A stretch of 6,508 nucleotides of DNA. It comes from Deltaproteobacteria bacterium. Its GTDB lineage: Bacteria; Desulfobacterota; Desulfuromonadia; Geobacterales; Pseudopelobacteraceae. Shown one piece after another: positions 1 to 6,508 of the stretch. Where the stretch lies: assembly GCA_030654645.1 (NCBI GenBank), contig JAURXC010000234.1, positions 1 through 6,508 on the forward strand. Reading direction: 5' to 3'. The notes under the pieces are model-generated. The model saw only the letters and a list, made by a program, of their open reading frames with translations, did no database searches and was not told the DNA's origin. Position 1 is the first letter of the stretch. Each line of letters begins with the position of its first letter. Made by a program: the position numbers and the translations under genes.

Positions 1-1741
1 CGCTTCCCGGGGGGCGATACTCGACCGCAACGGCAAGGTGCTGGTGAGCAACCGCCCATCATTCAGTCTGGCCGTTGTCCCGCAGGAGGTAGTGGACAAG
101 GAATCGCTGCTGACCCAGTTATCGACGCTGCTCGGGCTGGATCGGGCCGAGATGGACGAGCGCTGGCGGAAGAGCATGGGGCGCGCCAAATACTACCCGA
201 TCGTACTGGCCTCCAATATTACCCGCGACCAGGTCGAAATCCTGGAGGAAAACCGCTTACGGCTGCCCGGGGTCGAGGTCGAGATGAAGCCGGTGCGCGA
301 ATACTCGAACGGTACTCTGGCCTCGCATCTGCTCGGTTATATAAGTGAGATTTCGGAAAAAGAATTAAATGCCAAGGGGTACGAAGAGTACAATCCGGGT
401 GATTATGTTGGAAAAAACGGGATTGAACGCGCTCTGGAGATGGAGCTGCACGGGGATGACGGCGGCCGGCAGCTGGAGGTTGACGCCCGCGGGCGGGTTT
501 TGCGGACCATCTCCGAGACTTATCCCACGGTGGGTAACAGCGTCGTCTTGACGATCGATTCCGCCGTACAGAAACAGGCCGAGCAAGCCTTCGGCGAACA
601 GGCCGGCGCGGCGGTCGCCATGGATGTCAATAGTGGTGAAATACTGGCTTTTGTCAGCAACCCCGGCTTTGATCCATCACTTTTCAGCGGCAAGCTGCCG
701 GCTGATATCTGGAAAGGGTATCTGGAGGACAAGCGCCGGCCTTTGGAAAACAAGGCCTTGAGCGGACAATATCCCCCCGGTTCGACTTTCAAGATGATTA
801 CCGCGCTGGCCGGACTGTACGACAACAGGATCGACGACTCGACTTCGGTTAACTGCAACGGTGCCTACACTTTGGGGACATCCACCTTCAAATGCTGGAA
901 CAAGAAGGGGCACGGAACGACAAGTCTGCGCAAATCGTTGCGGGAATCGTGCGACGTCTACTATTACCAGCTTGGTGAAAAACTGGGAGTGGACAAGATT
1001 GCCGCAACCGCCAAGGCCTTCAAGCTGGGGGCGCCCATGGGAGTCGAGTTGCAGAATGAAAAATCCGGGCTGATCCCCACCTCCGAATGGAAGCAGAAAC
1101 GTTTCGGCAAGCGCTGGTTTCATGGGGAAACCCTGCCGGTTGCGATCGGTCAGGGTTATGTGCTGACTACCCCGATACAACTGGCTTCGATGATTGCCAC
1201 GGTTGCCAATGAAGGCACGATATACCGCCCCCACCTGGTGAAGCGGATCGTTGATGCCGACGGCAAACCTCTCAGGGAAACCAAATCCGAGGTGATCGGG
1301 ACCACCTCTTTTTCGAAAGAGTCATATCGCCTGGTCAAGCAGGGGTTGTACGCGGTGATTAACGAGTCTGGCGGCACGGGAGCCCAGGCTCGACTCTACG
1401 ATGTCAAGGTAGCCGGCAAGACCGGCACATCCCAGGTCGTCAAGATGCGAGACAGCAAACAGGGAACTCCGTATCAGTTCCGCGATCACGCCCTGTTCGT
1501 GGCCTTTGCGCCGTTTGACAAGCCCGAGATCGCCGTAGCGGTTGTGGTCGAGCATGGTGAGCATGGCGGGTCGGCTGCTGCGCCGATTGCCGGCAGAATA
1601 CTCAGAGCGTATTTTGACGGCAAGAAACCTCCGCTCAAGGAGCCTTCCGCGGTTCCAAAAGAAACCGATGAACCGGAAGAGGATGAAAAGGCGGCAACCT
1701 TGAAAGAATCGCAAGACAGCGGAGAGAAGTCCAATGATTGA
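1..1741 (+). CDS. mrdA: Penicillin-binding protein 2 (peptidoglycan D,D-transpeptidase), 5' end outside the window
   Basis: This is the class B PBP that cross-links side-wall peptidoglycan in the periplasm as partner of RodA. The reading frame is open from base 2, giving 579 visible residues. It begins with RGAILDRNG (fragment residues 3-11), the conserved start of the periplasmic part, so only the short cytoplasmic segment and membrane anchor, perhaps 50-60 residues, are missing. The pedestal domain follows, then the transpeptidase domain with all three active-site motifs: STFK with the acylated serine at fragment residue 261 (bases 782-784), SCD at 316-318 (the SxN-type motif; SxD is known in PBP2), and KTGT at 473-476 followed by SQV. 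The last 39 residues (bases 1622-1738) form a charged tail with 12 acidic residues and 7 lysines, probably disordered. The stop overlaps the start of rodA. An internal GTG at 38 is not the start because it lies inside the conserved segment. Identification is firm; PBP2 rather than PBP3 is supported by the adjacent rodA. Confidence 0.95.
   Translation, partial: ASRGAILDRNGKVLVSNRPSFSLAVVPQEVVDKESLLTQLSTLLGLDRAEMDERWRKSMGRAKYYPIVLASNITRDQVEILEENRLRLPGVEVEMKPVREYSNGTLASHLLGYISEISEKELNAKGYEEYNPGDYVGKNGIERALEMELHGDDGGRQLEVDARGRVLRTISETYPTVGNSVVLTIDSAVQKQAEQAFGEQAGAAVAMDVNSGEILAFVSNPGFDPSLFSGKLPADIWKGYLEDKRRPLENKALSGQYPPGSTFKMITALAGLYDNRIDDSTSVNCNGAYTLGTSTFKCWNKKGHGTTSLRKSLRESCDVYYYQLGEKLGVDKIAATAKAFKLGAPMGVELQNEKSGLIPTSEWKQKRFGKRWFHGETLPVAIGQGYVLTTPIQLASMIATVANEGTIYRPHLVKRIVDADGKPLRETKSEVIGTTSFSKESYRLVKQGLYAVINESGGTGAQARLYDVKVAGKTGTSQVVKMRDSKQGTPYQFRDHALFVAFAPFDKPEIAVAVVVEHGEHGGSAAAPIAGRILRAYFDGKKPPLKEPSAVPKETDEPEEDEKAATLKESQDSGEKSND
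1721..1726 (+). promoter_or_regulatory. Ribosome binding site of rodA inside the mrdA coding region
   Basis: GGAGAG lies 7 bases before the rodA ATG at 1734 and is part of the last codons of mrdA. Because the rodA start precedes the mrdA stop by a few bases, ribosomes finishing mrdA would be delivered to this site. Translational coupling is an inference from that geometry. Confidence 0.6.
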
Positions 1742-2834
1742 TCGTCGTCTGTTAACCAATATCGACTGGATCCTGGCCGGGCTGGTTGTGACGGTTTGCC
1801 TTCTGGGCATCCTGAATATTTACAGCGCCACAACCCCCTACAAAATGGTAGGGACCGCATATTTCATCAAGCAGTTTTACTGGATGCTGGCTGGTATGAC
1901 AATATCGGTGCTGGTCTGCAGTATTGACTATCACCTGCTGGAAGACCTCTCATATTGGTTCTACGGTTTCCTGATACTGCTGCTGGTGGTGGTGCTTTTA
2001 ATAGGGCGCAGTACCATGGGAGCCACCCGCTGGCTGAATTTGGGGCTTTTCAATATTCAGCCCTCGGAGTTGATGAAAATCGTGATTATTATCACCTTCG
2101 CCCGTTTCTTCAATAATTACCACAGCGTCGGTGGCCTCACGGTCGGGGACGTGCTCTTCCCCCTGGGGATTCTGGCGCTGCCGGCGGCCCTGATCATGAA
2201 ACAGCCCGACCTGGGAACCGCGATCCTGGTAATACTGATTGCTCTTTCGATGACGTTCTACATCGGCCCGCGCTGGACTACGATAGTGACCTTTGTCTGC
2301 GTCACGATACCGGTCGCCTGGATCGGCTGGGCCTATTTATTGCGTCCCTACCAGAAGAACCGCGTGCTTGATTTTCTGAATCCGGAGCGCTCAAGACTCG
2401 GCAGCGGTTACCATATCATCCAGAGCAAGATTGCCGTCGGTTCGGGCGGAATCGCCGGCAAGGGATATATACAGGGGACTCAATCACAGCTGCGCTTTCT
2501 GCCTGAGCAGCATACTGATTTTGCCTTTTCGGTTTTCGCCGAAGAGTGGGGCTTTGTCGGTTGCCTGGTTTTGATCATTCTCTACATGTCGCTGGTGCTG
2601 TGGGGGCTGAACATCGCCCGCCGCTGCAACGACCGTTTCGGCGGTCTGCTGGCGGTGGGGGTGACGGCCATGCTCTTCTGGCACATCGTCATCAACATGG
2701 GAATGGTGATCGGACTGTTTCCGGTGGTCGGTGTGCCGCTGCCGTTTTTCTCCTACGGCGGCACATCGATGATCACATCAATGGTCGGAATCGGGCTGCT
2801 GCAGAGCATCAGCATGCGGCGATTCATGTTCTGA
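1734..2834 (+). CDS. rodA: Rod shape-determining protein RodA, SEDS-family peptidoglycan glycosyltransferase
   Basis: RodA polymerises lipid II into glycan strands at the inner membrane within the elongasome, paired with PBP2. The 366-residue protein has the length and strongly hydrophobic multi-pass character of the family (about ten membrane segments expected), with the first segment near residues 12-30. Conserved SEDS blocks are present in order: STMGATRW (93-100), QPSELMK (109-115), QPDLGTA (157-163), the large periplasmic-loop segment ending in EQHTDF, and PFFSYGGTS (337-345). The aspartate of EQHTDF is residue 262 (bases 2517-2519); the equivalent Asp is known to be essential for RodA polymerase activity in other bacteria. 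The ATG start gives MIDRRLL, typical for RodA, and has a GGAGAG site 7 bases upstream. It overlaps mrdA by 8 bp, the arrangement expected for an enzyme pair made together. FtsW is the alternative SEDS protein, but the mrdA neighbour and the N-terminus favour RodA. Confidence 0.96.
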   Translation: MIDRRLLTNIDWILAGLVVTVCLLGILNIYSATTPYKMVGTAYFIKQFYWMLAGMTISVLVCSIDYHLLEDLSYWFYGFLILLLVVVLLIGRSTMGATRWLNLGLFNIQPSELMKIVIIITFARFFNNYHSVGGLTVGDVLFPLGILALPAALIMKQPDLGTAILVILIALSMTFYIGPRWTTIVTFVCVTIPVAWIGWAYLLRPYQKNRVLDFLNPERSRLGSGYHIIQSKIAVGSGGIAGKGYIQGTQSQLRFLPEQHTDFAFSVFAEEWGFVGCLVLIILYMSLVLWGLNIARRCNDRFGGLLAVGVTAMLFWHIVINMGMVIGLFPVVGVPLPFFSYGGTSMITSMVGIGLLQSISMRRFMF

Positions 2835-2910
2835 CGCCCCTTTTTGCTTTACTTTCAAACTCTCTTTATTTACTCTGTAGAGTCCGATTCTTATTCAAAC
2901 GAAGGATTTC
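2835..2910 (+). promoter_or_regulatory. rodA-lepA spacer with a weak promoter candidate and the lepA ribosome binding site
   Basis: The first 43 bases are pyrimidine-rich, with only three G residues. A poor sigma-70-like pair can be drawn: TTGCTT (2844-2849), a 17-base gap, and TATTTA (2867-2872); each box matches only three of six consensus bases. A perfect 5+5 inverted repeat, ACTCTGTAGAGT, sits at 2872-2883, just downstream of that -10 box. The lepA Shine-Dalgarno is GAAGGA at 2901-2906, four bases before the ATG. No terminator-like hairpin with a following T-run is present, so read-through from rodA is plausible. The ribosome binding site is the only element here that I consider firm. Confidence 0.3.
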
Positions 2911-4707
2911 ATGGATATCAGCAGAATTCGCAATTTCTCCATCATTGCCCACATTGACCACGGCAAATCCACGCTGGCGGACCGCCTGCTGGAGTATACC
3001 GGCACAGTTACCGACCGTGAAAGCAAAAACCAGTTTCTGGACAAGATGGATCTGGAGCGGGAACGGGGCATCACGATCAAGGCCCAGACCGTGCGGCTCA
3101 ACTACCGTGCCGATGACGGTAGGGACTACGTGCTCAACCTAATCGATACTCCCGGTCACGTTGACTTTACCTATGAAGTTTCCCGCTCGCTGGCCGCCTG
3201 TGAAGGCGGGTTGCTGGTGGTGGATGCCTCCCAGGGGGTTGAAGCCCAGACCCTGGCCAATGTCTACCTTGCTCTGGATATCAACCTGGAAGTCTTTCCG
3301 GTGCTGAACAAGATCGACCTGCCCGCCGCCGATCCGGAACGGGTTATCCAGGAAATCGAGGATATCATCGGCATCGATGCCCATGATGCCGTGCGGGCCA
3401 GTGCCAAGGAAGGCATCGGTACCCACGAAATTCTTGAGGAGATCGTCAAGAAAATTCCCGCACCCAAGGGTGACTCAACCGCGCCGCTCAAGGCACTGCT
3501 GTTCGATTCCTGGTACGACCAGTACCAGGGGGTGATCATCCTGATACGGATCTTCGACGGCACCCTCAAAAAAGGCGATAAAATCCAGCTGATGGCAACC
3601 AACAGCTCTTTTGAGGCGCTCAAGGTGGGGGTCTTTTCACCGGTGATGCGCGAAGTGACTGAACTGGCCGCGGGCGAGGTCGGTTTTGTGATTGCCGGCA
3701 TCAAGGATGTGGCTGATGCCAAGGTTGGCGATACGGTTACCCTGCTGCAGCGACAGTGCGTAGTGCCGCTGGGTGGTTTCAAGGAGGTACAGCCGATGGT
3801 CTTTTCCGGTCTGTATCCGATCGATACCGTCCAGTACGAACAGTTGCGTGATGCGCTGGCCAAGCTCAAACTGAACGATTCCTCCTTCTCCTATGAACCT
3901 GAAACCTCTCTGGCGCTCGGCTTCGGTTTCCGTTGCGGTTTTCTCGGCTTGCTGCACATGGAGATCATCCAGGAACGGTTGGAACGTGAATTTGCCCTTG
4001 ACCTGATCACCACCGCGCCGACCGTTGTCTACCGGGTGCACAGGATGAGCGGCGAAGTGTATTCGATCCAGAGCGCCAACCAGATGCCGGAGCTGCAAAG
4101 CACGGAGTATCTGGAAGAGCCCTTTATCCTGGCCCACATCCACGTGCCCAACGAGTTCGTCGGCGGCGTGCTGGCGTTGTGCGAGGACAAGCGCGGCGTC
4201 CAGCGCGAGATCAAATACCTGACCCCGACCCGCGTCATGATCATCTACGAACTCCCTCTGAACGAGATCGTGCTTGATTTCTACGACCGCCTGAAATCCA
4301 TCACCAGGGGTTACGCATCGCTGGATTATGAACAGCTGGAGTACCGGCGCAGTGACCTGGTGCGGATGAACGTGCTGATCAACGGCGAAGTGGTCGATGC
4401 GCTCTCGCTGATCCTGCACCGGGAAAAAGCTTATTTCCGCGGACGCGACCTGGTTTCCAAGATGAAGGAACTGATTTCACGGCAGATGTTCGAGGTTGCG
4501 ATCCAGGCTGCCATCGGCAACAAGGTGATTGCCCGTGAAACGGTCAAGGCGATGCGCAAGGACGTTCTTGCCAAATGTTACGGCGGCGACATCACCCGTA
4601 AACGCAAACTGCTGGAGAAGCAGAAGGAAGGCAAGAAGCGCATGAAGAACGTCGGCAATGTGGAACTGCCGCAGGAAGCGTTTCTGGCAATATTGAAAGT
4701 GGAGTAG
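2911..4707 (+). CDS. lepA: Elongation factor 4 (LepA), ribosome-associated translational GTPase
   Basis: LepA is a GTPase related to EF-G that binds the ribosome; back-translocation and a role in initiation or 30S assembly have both been proposed for the family. The 598 residues match the usual full length. GTPase motifs are all visible: P-loop AHIDHGKS (13-20), switch I RGITIKA (52-58), DTPGH (79-83) with the catalytic-type histidine at 83, NKID (133-136) and SAKEG (164-168). Domain II, the EF-G-like domains III and V, and the LepA-specific C-terminal domain follow; the latter contains YGGD (557-560) and a lysine/arginine-rich stretch expected to contact RNA. The N-terminus MDISRIRNFSIIAHIDHGKST-like pattern is standard, and GAAGGA lies four bases before the ATG. 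lepB follows after 63 bp, a widespread lepA-lepB pairing. Nothing is truncated or unusual. Confidence 0.98.
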   Translation: MDISRIRNFSIIAHIDHGKSTLADRLLEYTGTVTDRESKNQFLDKMDLERERGITIKAQTVRLNYRADDGRDYVLNLIDTPGHVDFTYEVSRSLAACEGGLLVVDASQGVEAQTLANVYLALDINLEVFPVLNKIDLPAADPERVIQEIEDIIGIDAHDAVRASAKEGIGTHEILEEIVKKIPAPKGDSTAPLKALLFDSWYDQYQGVIILIRIFDGTLKKGDKIQLMATNSSFEALKVGVFSPVMREVTELAAGEVGFVIAGIKDVADAKVGDTVTLLQRQCVVPLGGFKEVQPMVFSGLYPIDTVQYEQLRDALAKLKLNDSSFSYEPETSLALGFGFRCGFLGLLHMEIIQERLEREFALDLITTAPTVVYRVHRMSGEVYSIQSANQMPELQSTEYLEEPFILAHIHVPNEFVGGVLALCEDKRGVQREIKYLTPTRVMIIYELPLNEIVLDFYDRLKSITRGYASLDYEQLEYRRSDLVRMNVLINGEVVDALSLILHREKAYFRGRDLVSKMKELISRQMFEVAIQAAIGNKVIARETVKAMRKDVLAKCYGGDITRKRKLLEKQKEGKKRMKNVGNVELPQEAFLAILKVE

Positions 4708-4715
4708 TGTGCGGT

Positions 4716-4751
4716 GATTAGTGATACCGATATTTTTCCCGGTCACGAATC
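4716..4751 (+). promoter_or_regulatory. Imperfect hairpin in the lepA-lepB spacer
   Basis: An inverted repeat can fold with GATT (4716-4719) pairing to AATC (4748-4751), GTGA (4721-4724) to TCAC (4743-4746), and CCG (4727-4729) to CGG (4740-4742). This gives 11 base pairs with one A/G mismatch, a two-base TA bulge and a ten-base AT-rich loop. It ends seven bases before the lepB Shine-Dalgarno. There is no T-run after the stem, so it does not look like an intrinsic terminator. It could be an mRNA processing or stability element, or simply a chance structure. Confidence 0.35.
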
Positions 4752-4753
4752 TT
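4745..4753 (+). repeat. Copy of a short element shared by spacers, before lepB
   Basis: ACGAATCTT occurs here and again at 5457-5465 before aspS, and a related CGATTCTTATT occurs at 2885-2895 before lepA. In each case the CGAWTCTT core starts 23-26 bases upstream of the start codon, just before the Shine-Dalgarno. This copy also overlaps the 3' arm of the hairpin in the same spacer. The function is unknown and the resemblance may be accidental. Confidence 0.35.
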
Positions 4754-4770
4754 AAATAAAAGGAACTTGC

Positions 4771-5436
4771 ATGCAAGAAAATGAACAACTGTCAGTGGAT
4801 ACCGCTGCCCGTCATCCGGAACCGGTAATCAAAAAGAAAAGCCTCATTCGTGAATATGCCGAATCAATTGCCATTGCGGTACTGCTGGCGCTGGTAATCC
4901 GCACCTATCTGGTCCAGGCGTTCAAGATTCCTTCCGGTTCCATGGAGGATACTCTGGCTATCGGCGATCACCTGCTGGTCAGCAAGTTCATCTACGGCAC
5001 CAAGCTGCCGTTCAGCGACAAGCGGGTTCTGACATTCCGCGATCCGCGCCAGGGGGACGTTATCGTTTTCGAATATCCGGAAGATCCCAGCAAGGATTTC
5101 ATCAAACGCGTGGTTGGAACTCCGGGTGACGTGGTGGAAGGAAAAGAGAAAAAGGTCTACGTCAACGGCAAGCCTTACGAAAATCCACACGAAGTCCACA
5201 AGGAGAAGGATCTGATTCCCAAGGAGATGAATCCGCGCGATACCTTCGGGCCGGTCACGGTCCCGGCGAATTCTTATTTTGTGATGGGGGACAATCGGGA
5301 CCGATCCTACGACAGCCGCTTCTGGAAGTTCGTCAAGCGGGATCAGATCAAGGGACTGGCATTCATCAAGTACTGGTCGTGGGATCGTGAAAAACTGCGT
5401 CCACGGATCGGAAATATCGGCAAGTTGATCGACTGA
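4771..5436 (+). CDS. lepB: Signal peptidase I
   Basis: This membrane-bound serine protease cleaves signal peptides from Sec- and Tat-exported proteins on the outer face of the inner membrane. It has 221 residues, the compact one-anchor form, compared with 324 residues and two membrane segments in E. coli. A charged N-terminus (KKK at 21-23) precedes a membrane segment at about 29-48. The family boxes follow: PSGSM with the nucleophilic serine at 57 (bases 4939-4941), GDHLLVSKF just after it, the QGDVIVF block, the general-base lysine at 112 in FIKRVVG (bases 5104-5106), and GDNRDRSYDSR at 173-183. The Ser-Lys dyad is therefore intact. The ATG is preceded by AAAAGGA (4758-4764) at a six-base gap. 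Its place behind lepA is the common arrangement and suggests co-transcription. A plasmid-type or TraF-like peptidase is unlikely given the canonical boxes and location. Confidence 0.97.
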   Translation: MQENEQLSVDTAARHPEPVIKKKSLIREYAESIAIAVLLALVIRTYLVQAFKIPSGSMEDTLAIGDHLLVSKFIYGTKLPFSDKRVLTFRDPRQGDVIVFEYPEDPSKDFIKRVVGTPGDVVEGKEKKVYVNGKPYENPHEVHKEKDLIPKEMNPRDTFGPVTVPANSYFVMGDNRDRSYDSRFWKFVKRDQIKGLAFIKYWSWDREKLRPRIGNIGKLID

Positions 5437-5480
5437 TTAATCTTCAGTTTTGAATTACGAATCTTTATTTGGAGGGACAT
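5437..5480 (+). promoter_or_regulatory. lepB-aspS spacer with strong aspS ribosome binding site
   Basis: This AT-rich 44-bp gap carries GGAGGG at 5471-5476; its GGAGG core ends five bases before the ATG at 5481, which fixes the aspS start. Upstream of it is the second ACGAATCTT copy (5457-5465). AATCTT also occurs at 5439-5444, exactly 21 bp before the second AATCTT at 5460-5465. The eight-base palindrome GATTAATC (5435-5442) overlaps the lepB stop codon. I see no convincing promoter boxes and no terminator, so aspS is most simply read from the upstream transcript. Confidence 0.5.
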
Positions 5481-6508
5481 ATGGATACACTTGGTAACTG
5501 GAAACGGACACATTACTGCGGCGACCTGCGGGCTAGCGACATCGGCAGCGAGGTTATCCTGATGGGCTGGGCGCTACGTCGCCGTGATCATGGCGGCCTG
5601 ATCTTCATCGACCTGCGCGACCGCGAGGGCATCGCCCAGATCGTATTCGACCCCGAGGTCAATGCTGCTTCCCATGGCGTGGCCGAATCGGTCCGCAGCG
5701 AATTCGTGCTGGCTGTCAGAGGCAAGGTCATTCCCCGTCCGGAAGGCACCGTCAACCCTGGCATGAAAACCGGCGAGGTGGAGATCCAGGTACTGGAGTG
5801 CAAGCTACTCAACCGCTCCAAACCGCTTCCCTTCATGCTGGACGAGCATAGCGACATCAACGAGAATATCCGCCTGAAATACCGTTACCTGGACCTGCGC
5901 CGTCCGCAGCTGCAGTACAACCTGATTCTTCGTTCCAAGGTGGCCCAGTTGACCCGTTCCTATCTGACCGATAACGGATTCATAGAGCTGGAAACGCCCT
6001 TCCTGACCAAATCCACACCCGAGGGCGCACGTGACTTCCTGGTGCCGTCCCGTATCAACCAGGGGCATTTCTATGCGCTGCCGCAGTCCCCGCAGATATT
6101 CAAGCAGATCCTGATGATCTCCGGTTTTGACCGTTACTTCCAGGTTGTGCGCTGCTTCCGTGATGAGGACTTGCGCGCCGACCGCCAGCCGGAATTCACC
6201 CAGATCGACTGCGAGATGTCATTCATCGACCGTGAGGATATCATCACCGTGATGGAGGGGTTGATCGCCCGTGTATTCAAGGAAACCAAGGGGGTCGAGA
6301 TCCAGCTGCCGGTAGAGCGGATTACCTATGCCGAGGCCATCAGGCGTTTTGGGGTGGATAATCCTGACATGCGTTTCGGCATGGAACTCTGTGACCTGAC
6401 CGATCTGGTCAGTAAGTCCGGGTTCAAGGTGTTTGCCGAGGTGGCCTCGAAAGGCGGCATAATCAAGGGACTGAACGCCAAGGGGTGTTCGAAGTTTTCC
6501 CGCAAGGA
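5481..6508 (+). CDS. aspS: Aspartyl-tRNA synthetase, 3' end outside the window; probably non-discriminating
   Basis: The cytoplasmic class II synthetase attaches aspartate to tRNA(Asp). From the ATG at 5481 the frame is open for 342 codons to the window edge; full-length bacterial AspRS is about 590-600 residues, so roughly 40% is missing. The N-terminal OB-fold anticodon-binding domain covers about residues 1-110 (GW at 29-30, RRRDHGG at 33-39, DLRDREG soon after). The catalytic domain begins with motif 1 (GFIELETP, 166-173), then TPEGARDFLVPSR (179-191), the aspartate-site QSPQ (202-205) and K208, and motif 2 (RCFRDEDLRADRQPEFTQ, 224-241). The bacterial GAD insertion domain has started near the end (FKVFAEV from 315). 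His37 and Gly89 are the residues associated with relaxed tRNA specificity, suggesting it also charges tRNA(Asn). GGAGGG upstream and the family-like N-terminus support this start. Confidence 0.96.
   Translation, partial: MDTLGNWKRTHYCGDLRASDIGSEVILMGWALRRRDHGGLIFIDLRDREGIAQIVFDPEVNAASHGVAESVRSEFVLAVRGKVIPRPEGTVNPGMKTGEVEIQVLECKLLNRSKPLPFMLDEHSDINENIRLKYRYLDLRRPQLQYNLILRSKVAQLTRSYLTDNGFIELETPFLTKSTPEGARDFLVPSRINQGHFYALPQSPQIFKQILMISGFDRYFQVVRCFRDEDLRADRQPEFTQIDCEMSFIDREDIITVMEGLIARVFKETKGVEIQLPVERITYAEAIRRFGVDNPDMRFGMELCDLTDLVSKSGFKVFAEVASKGGIIKGLNAKGCSKFSRK

Noticed and set aside
677..1234. A 185-codon open frame on the - strand inside mrdA
   Set aside because: It is antisense to the PBP2 catalytic domain and shows no recognisable motif; it is a codon-bias shadow.
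38..1741. A PBP2 start at the GTG at position 38
   Set aside because: The frame is open to the window edge, and the residues before it (RGAILDRNG) are the conserved PBP2 periplasmic start, so the true start lies upstream of the window.
2546..3142. A + strand frame running from rodA across the spacer into lepA
   Set aside because: It is out of frame with both real genes, low-complexity and Arg/His-rich, and overlaps the conserved RodA C-terminus and the LepA P-loop.
3637..4419. A 260-codon open frame on the - strand inside lepA
   Set aside because: It lies wholly antisense to a fully conserved lepA, its product shows no recognisable domain, and long antisense frames are common opposite high-G+C genes.
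4716..4757. An intrinsic terminator after lepA
   Set aside because: The hairpin is weak and is followed by CTTAAATAAAA, not a run of T, and the lepB ribosome binding site follows at once.
5425..5470. A sigma-70 promoter for aspS starting with TTGATC near the lepB end
   Set aside because: No acceptable -10 box is found at 16-18 bases, and a later -35 leaves no room before the ribosome binding site.
1..6508. A mobile element, defence island, CRISPR array or other novel system
   Set aside because: Five intact or edge-cut housekeeping genes account for nearly all bases; no transposase, integrase, long repeats or unexplained gene is present.

Overview
The window looks like an ordinary housekeeping stretch of a Gram-negative, rod-shaped bacterium. 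All five genes are on the + strand. I infer a member of the Desulfuromonadota/Geobacter-like deltaproteobacteria from the general protein style, the moderately high G+C coding sequence and the form of the aspartyl-tRNA synthetase. This placement is an inference from memory of family sequences and was not tested by a search.

Layout: (1) positions 1-1741, the 3' part of mrdA (PBP2), whose beginning lies upstream of the window; (2) 1734-2834, rodA, overlapping mrdA by 8 bp; (3) a 76-bp pyrimidine-rich spacer; (4) 2911-4707, lepA (elongation factor 4); (5) a 63-bp spacer with an imperfect hairpin; (6) 4771-5436, lepB (signal peptidase I); (7) a 44-bp AT-rich spacer; (8) from 5481 to the window end, the first 342 codons of aspS (aspartyl-tRNA synthetase), cut by the window edge. 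No gene-free stretch exceeds 76 bp. I see no RNA genes, mobile elements, CRISPR arrays, integration sites or horizontally acquired cargo.

How the genes work together: PBP2 and RodA are the transpeptidase and glycosyltransferase of the elongasome and build side-wall peptidoglycan; their overlap suggests translational coupling. LepA acts on ribosomes during translation. LepB removes signal peptides from exported proteins at the inner membrane. AspS charges tRNA with aspartate and, from two signature residues, is probably of the non-discriminating type that also makes Asp-tRNA(Asn). The short spacers and common direction are compatible with one transcription unit, although a separate promoter before lepA cannot be excluded.

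I did not find a previously undescribed system. The observations most worth a second look are small: a CGAATCTT-like element at nearly the same distance upstream of three successive start codons, a hairpin between lepA and lepB, and the predicted non-discriminating AspRS.
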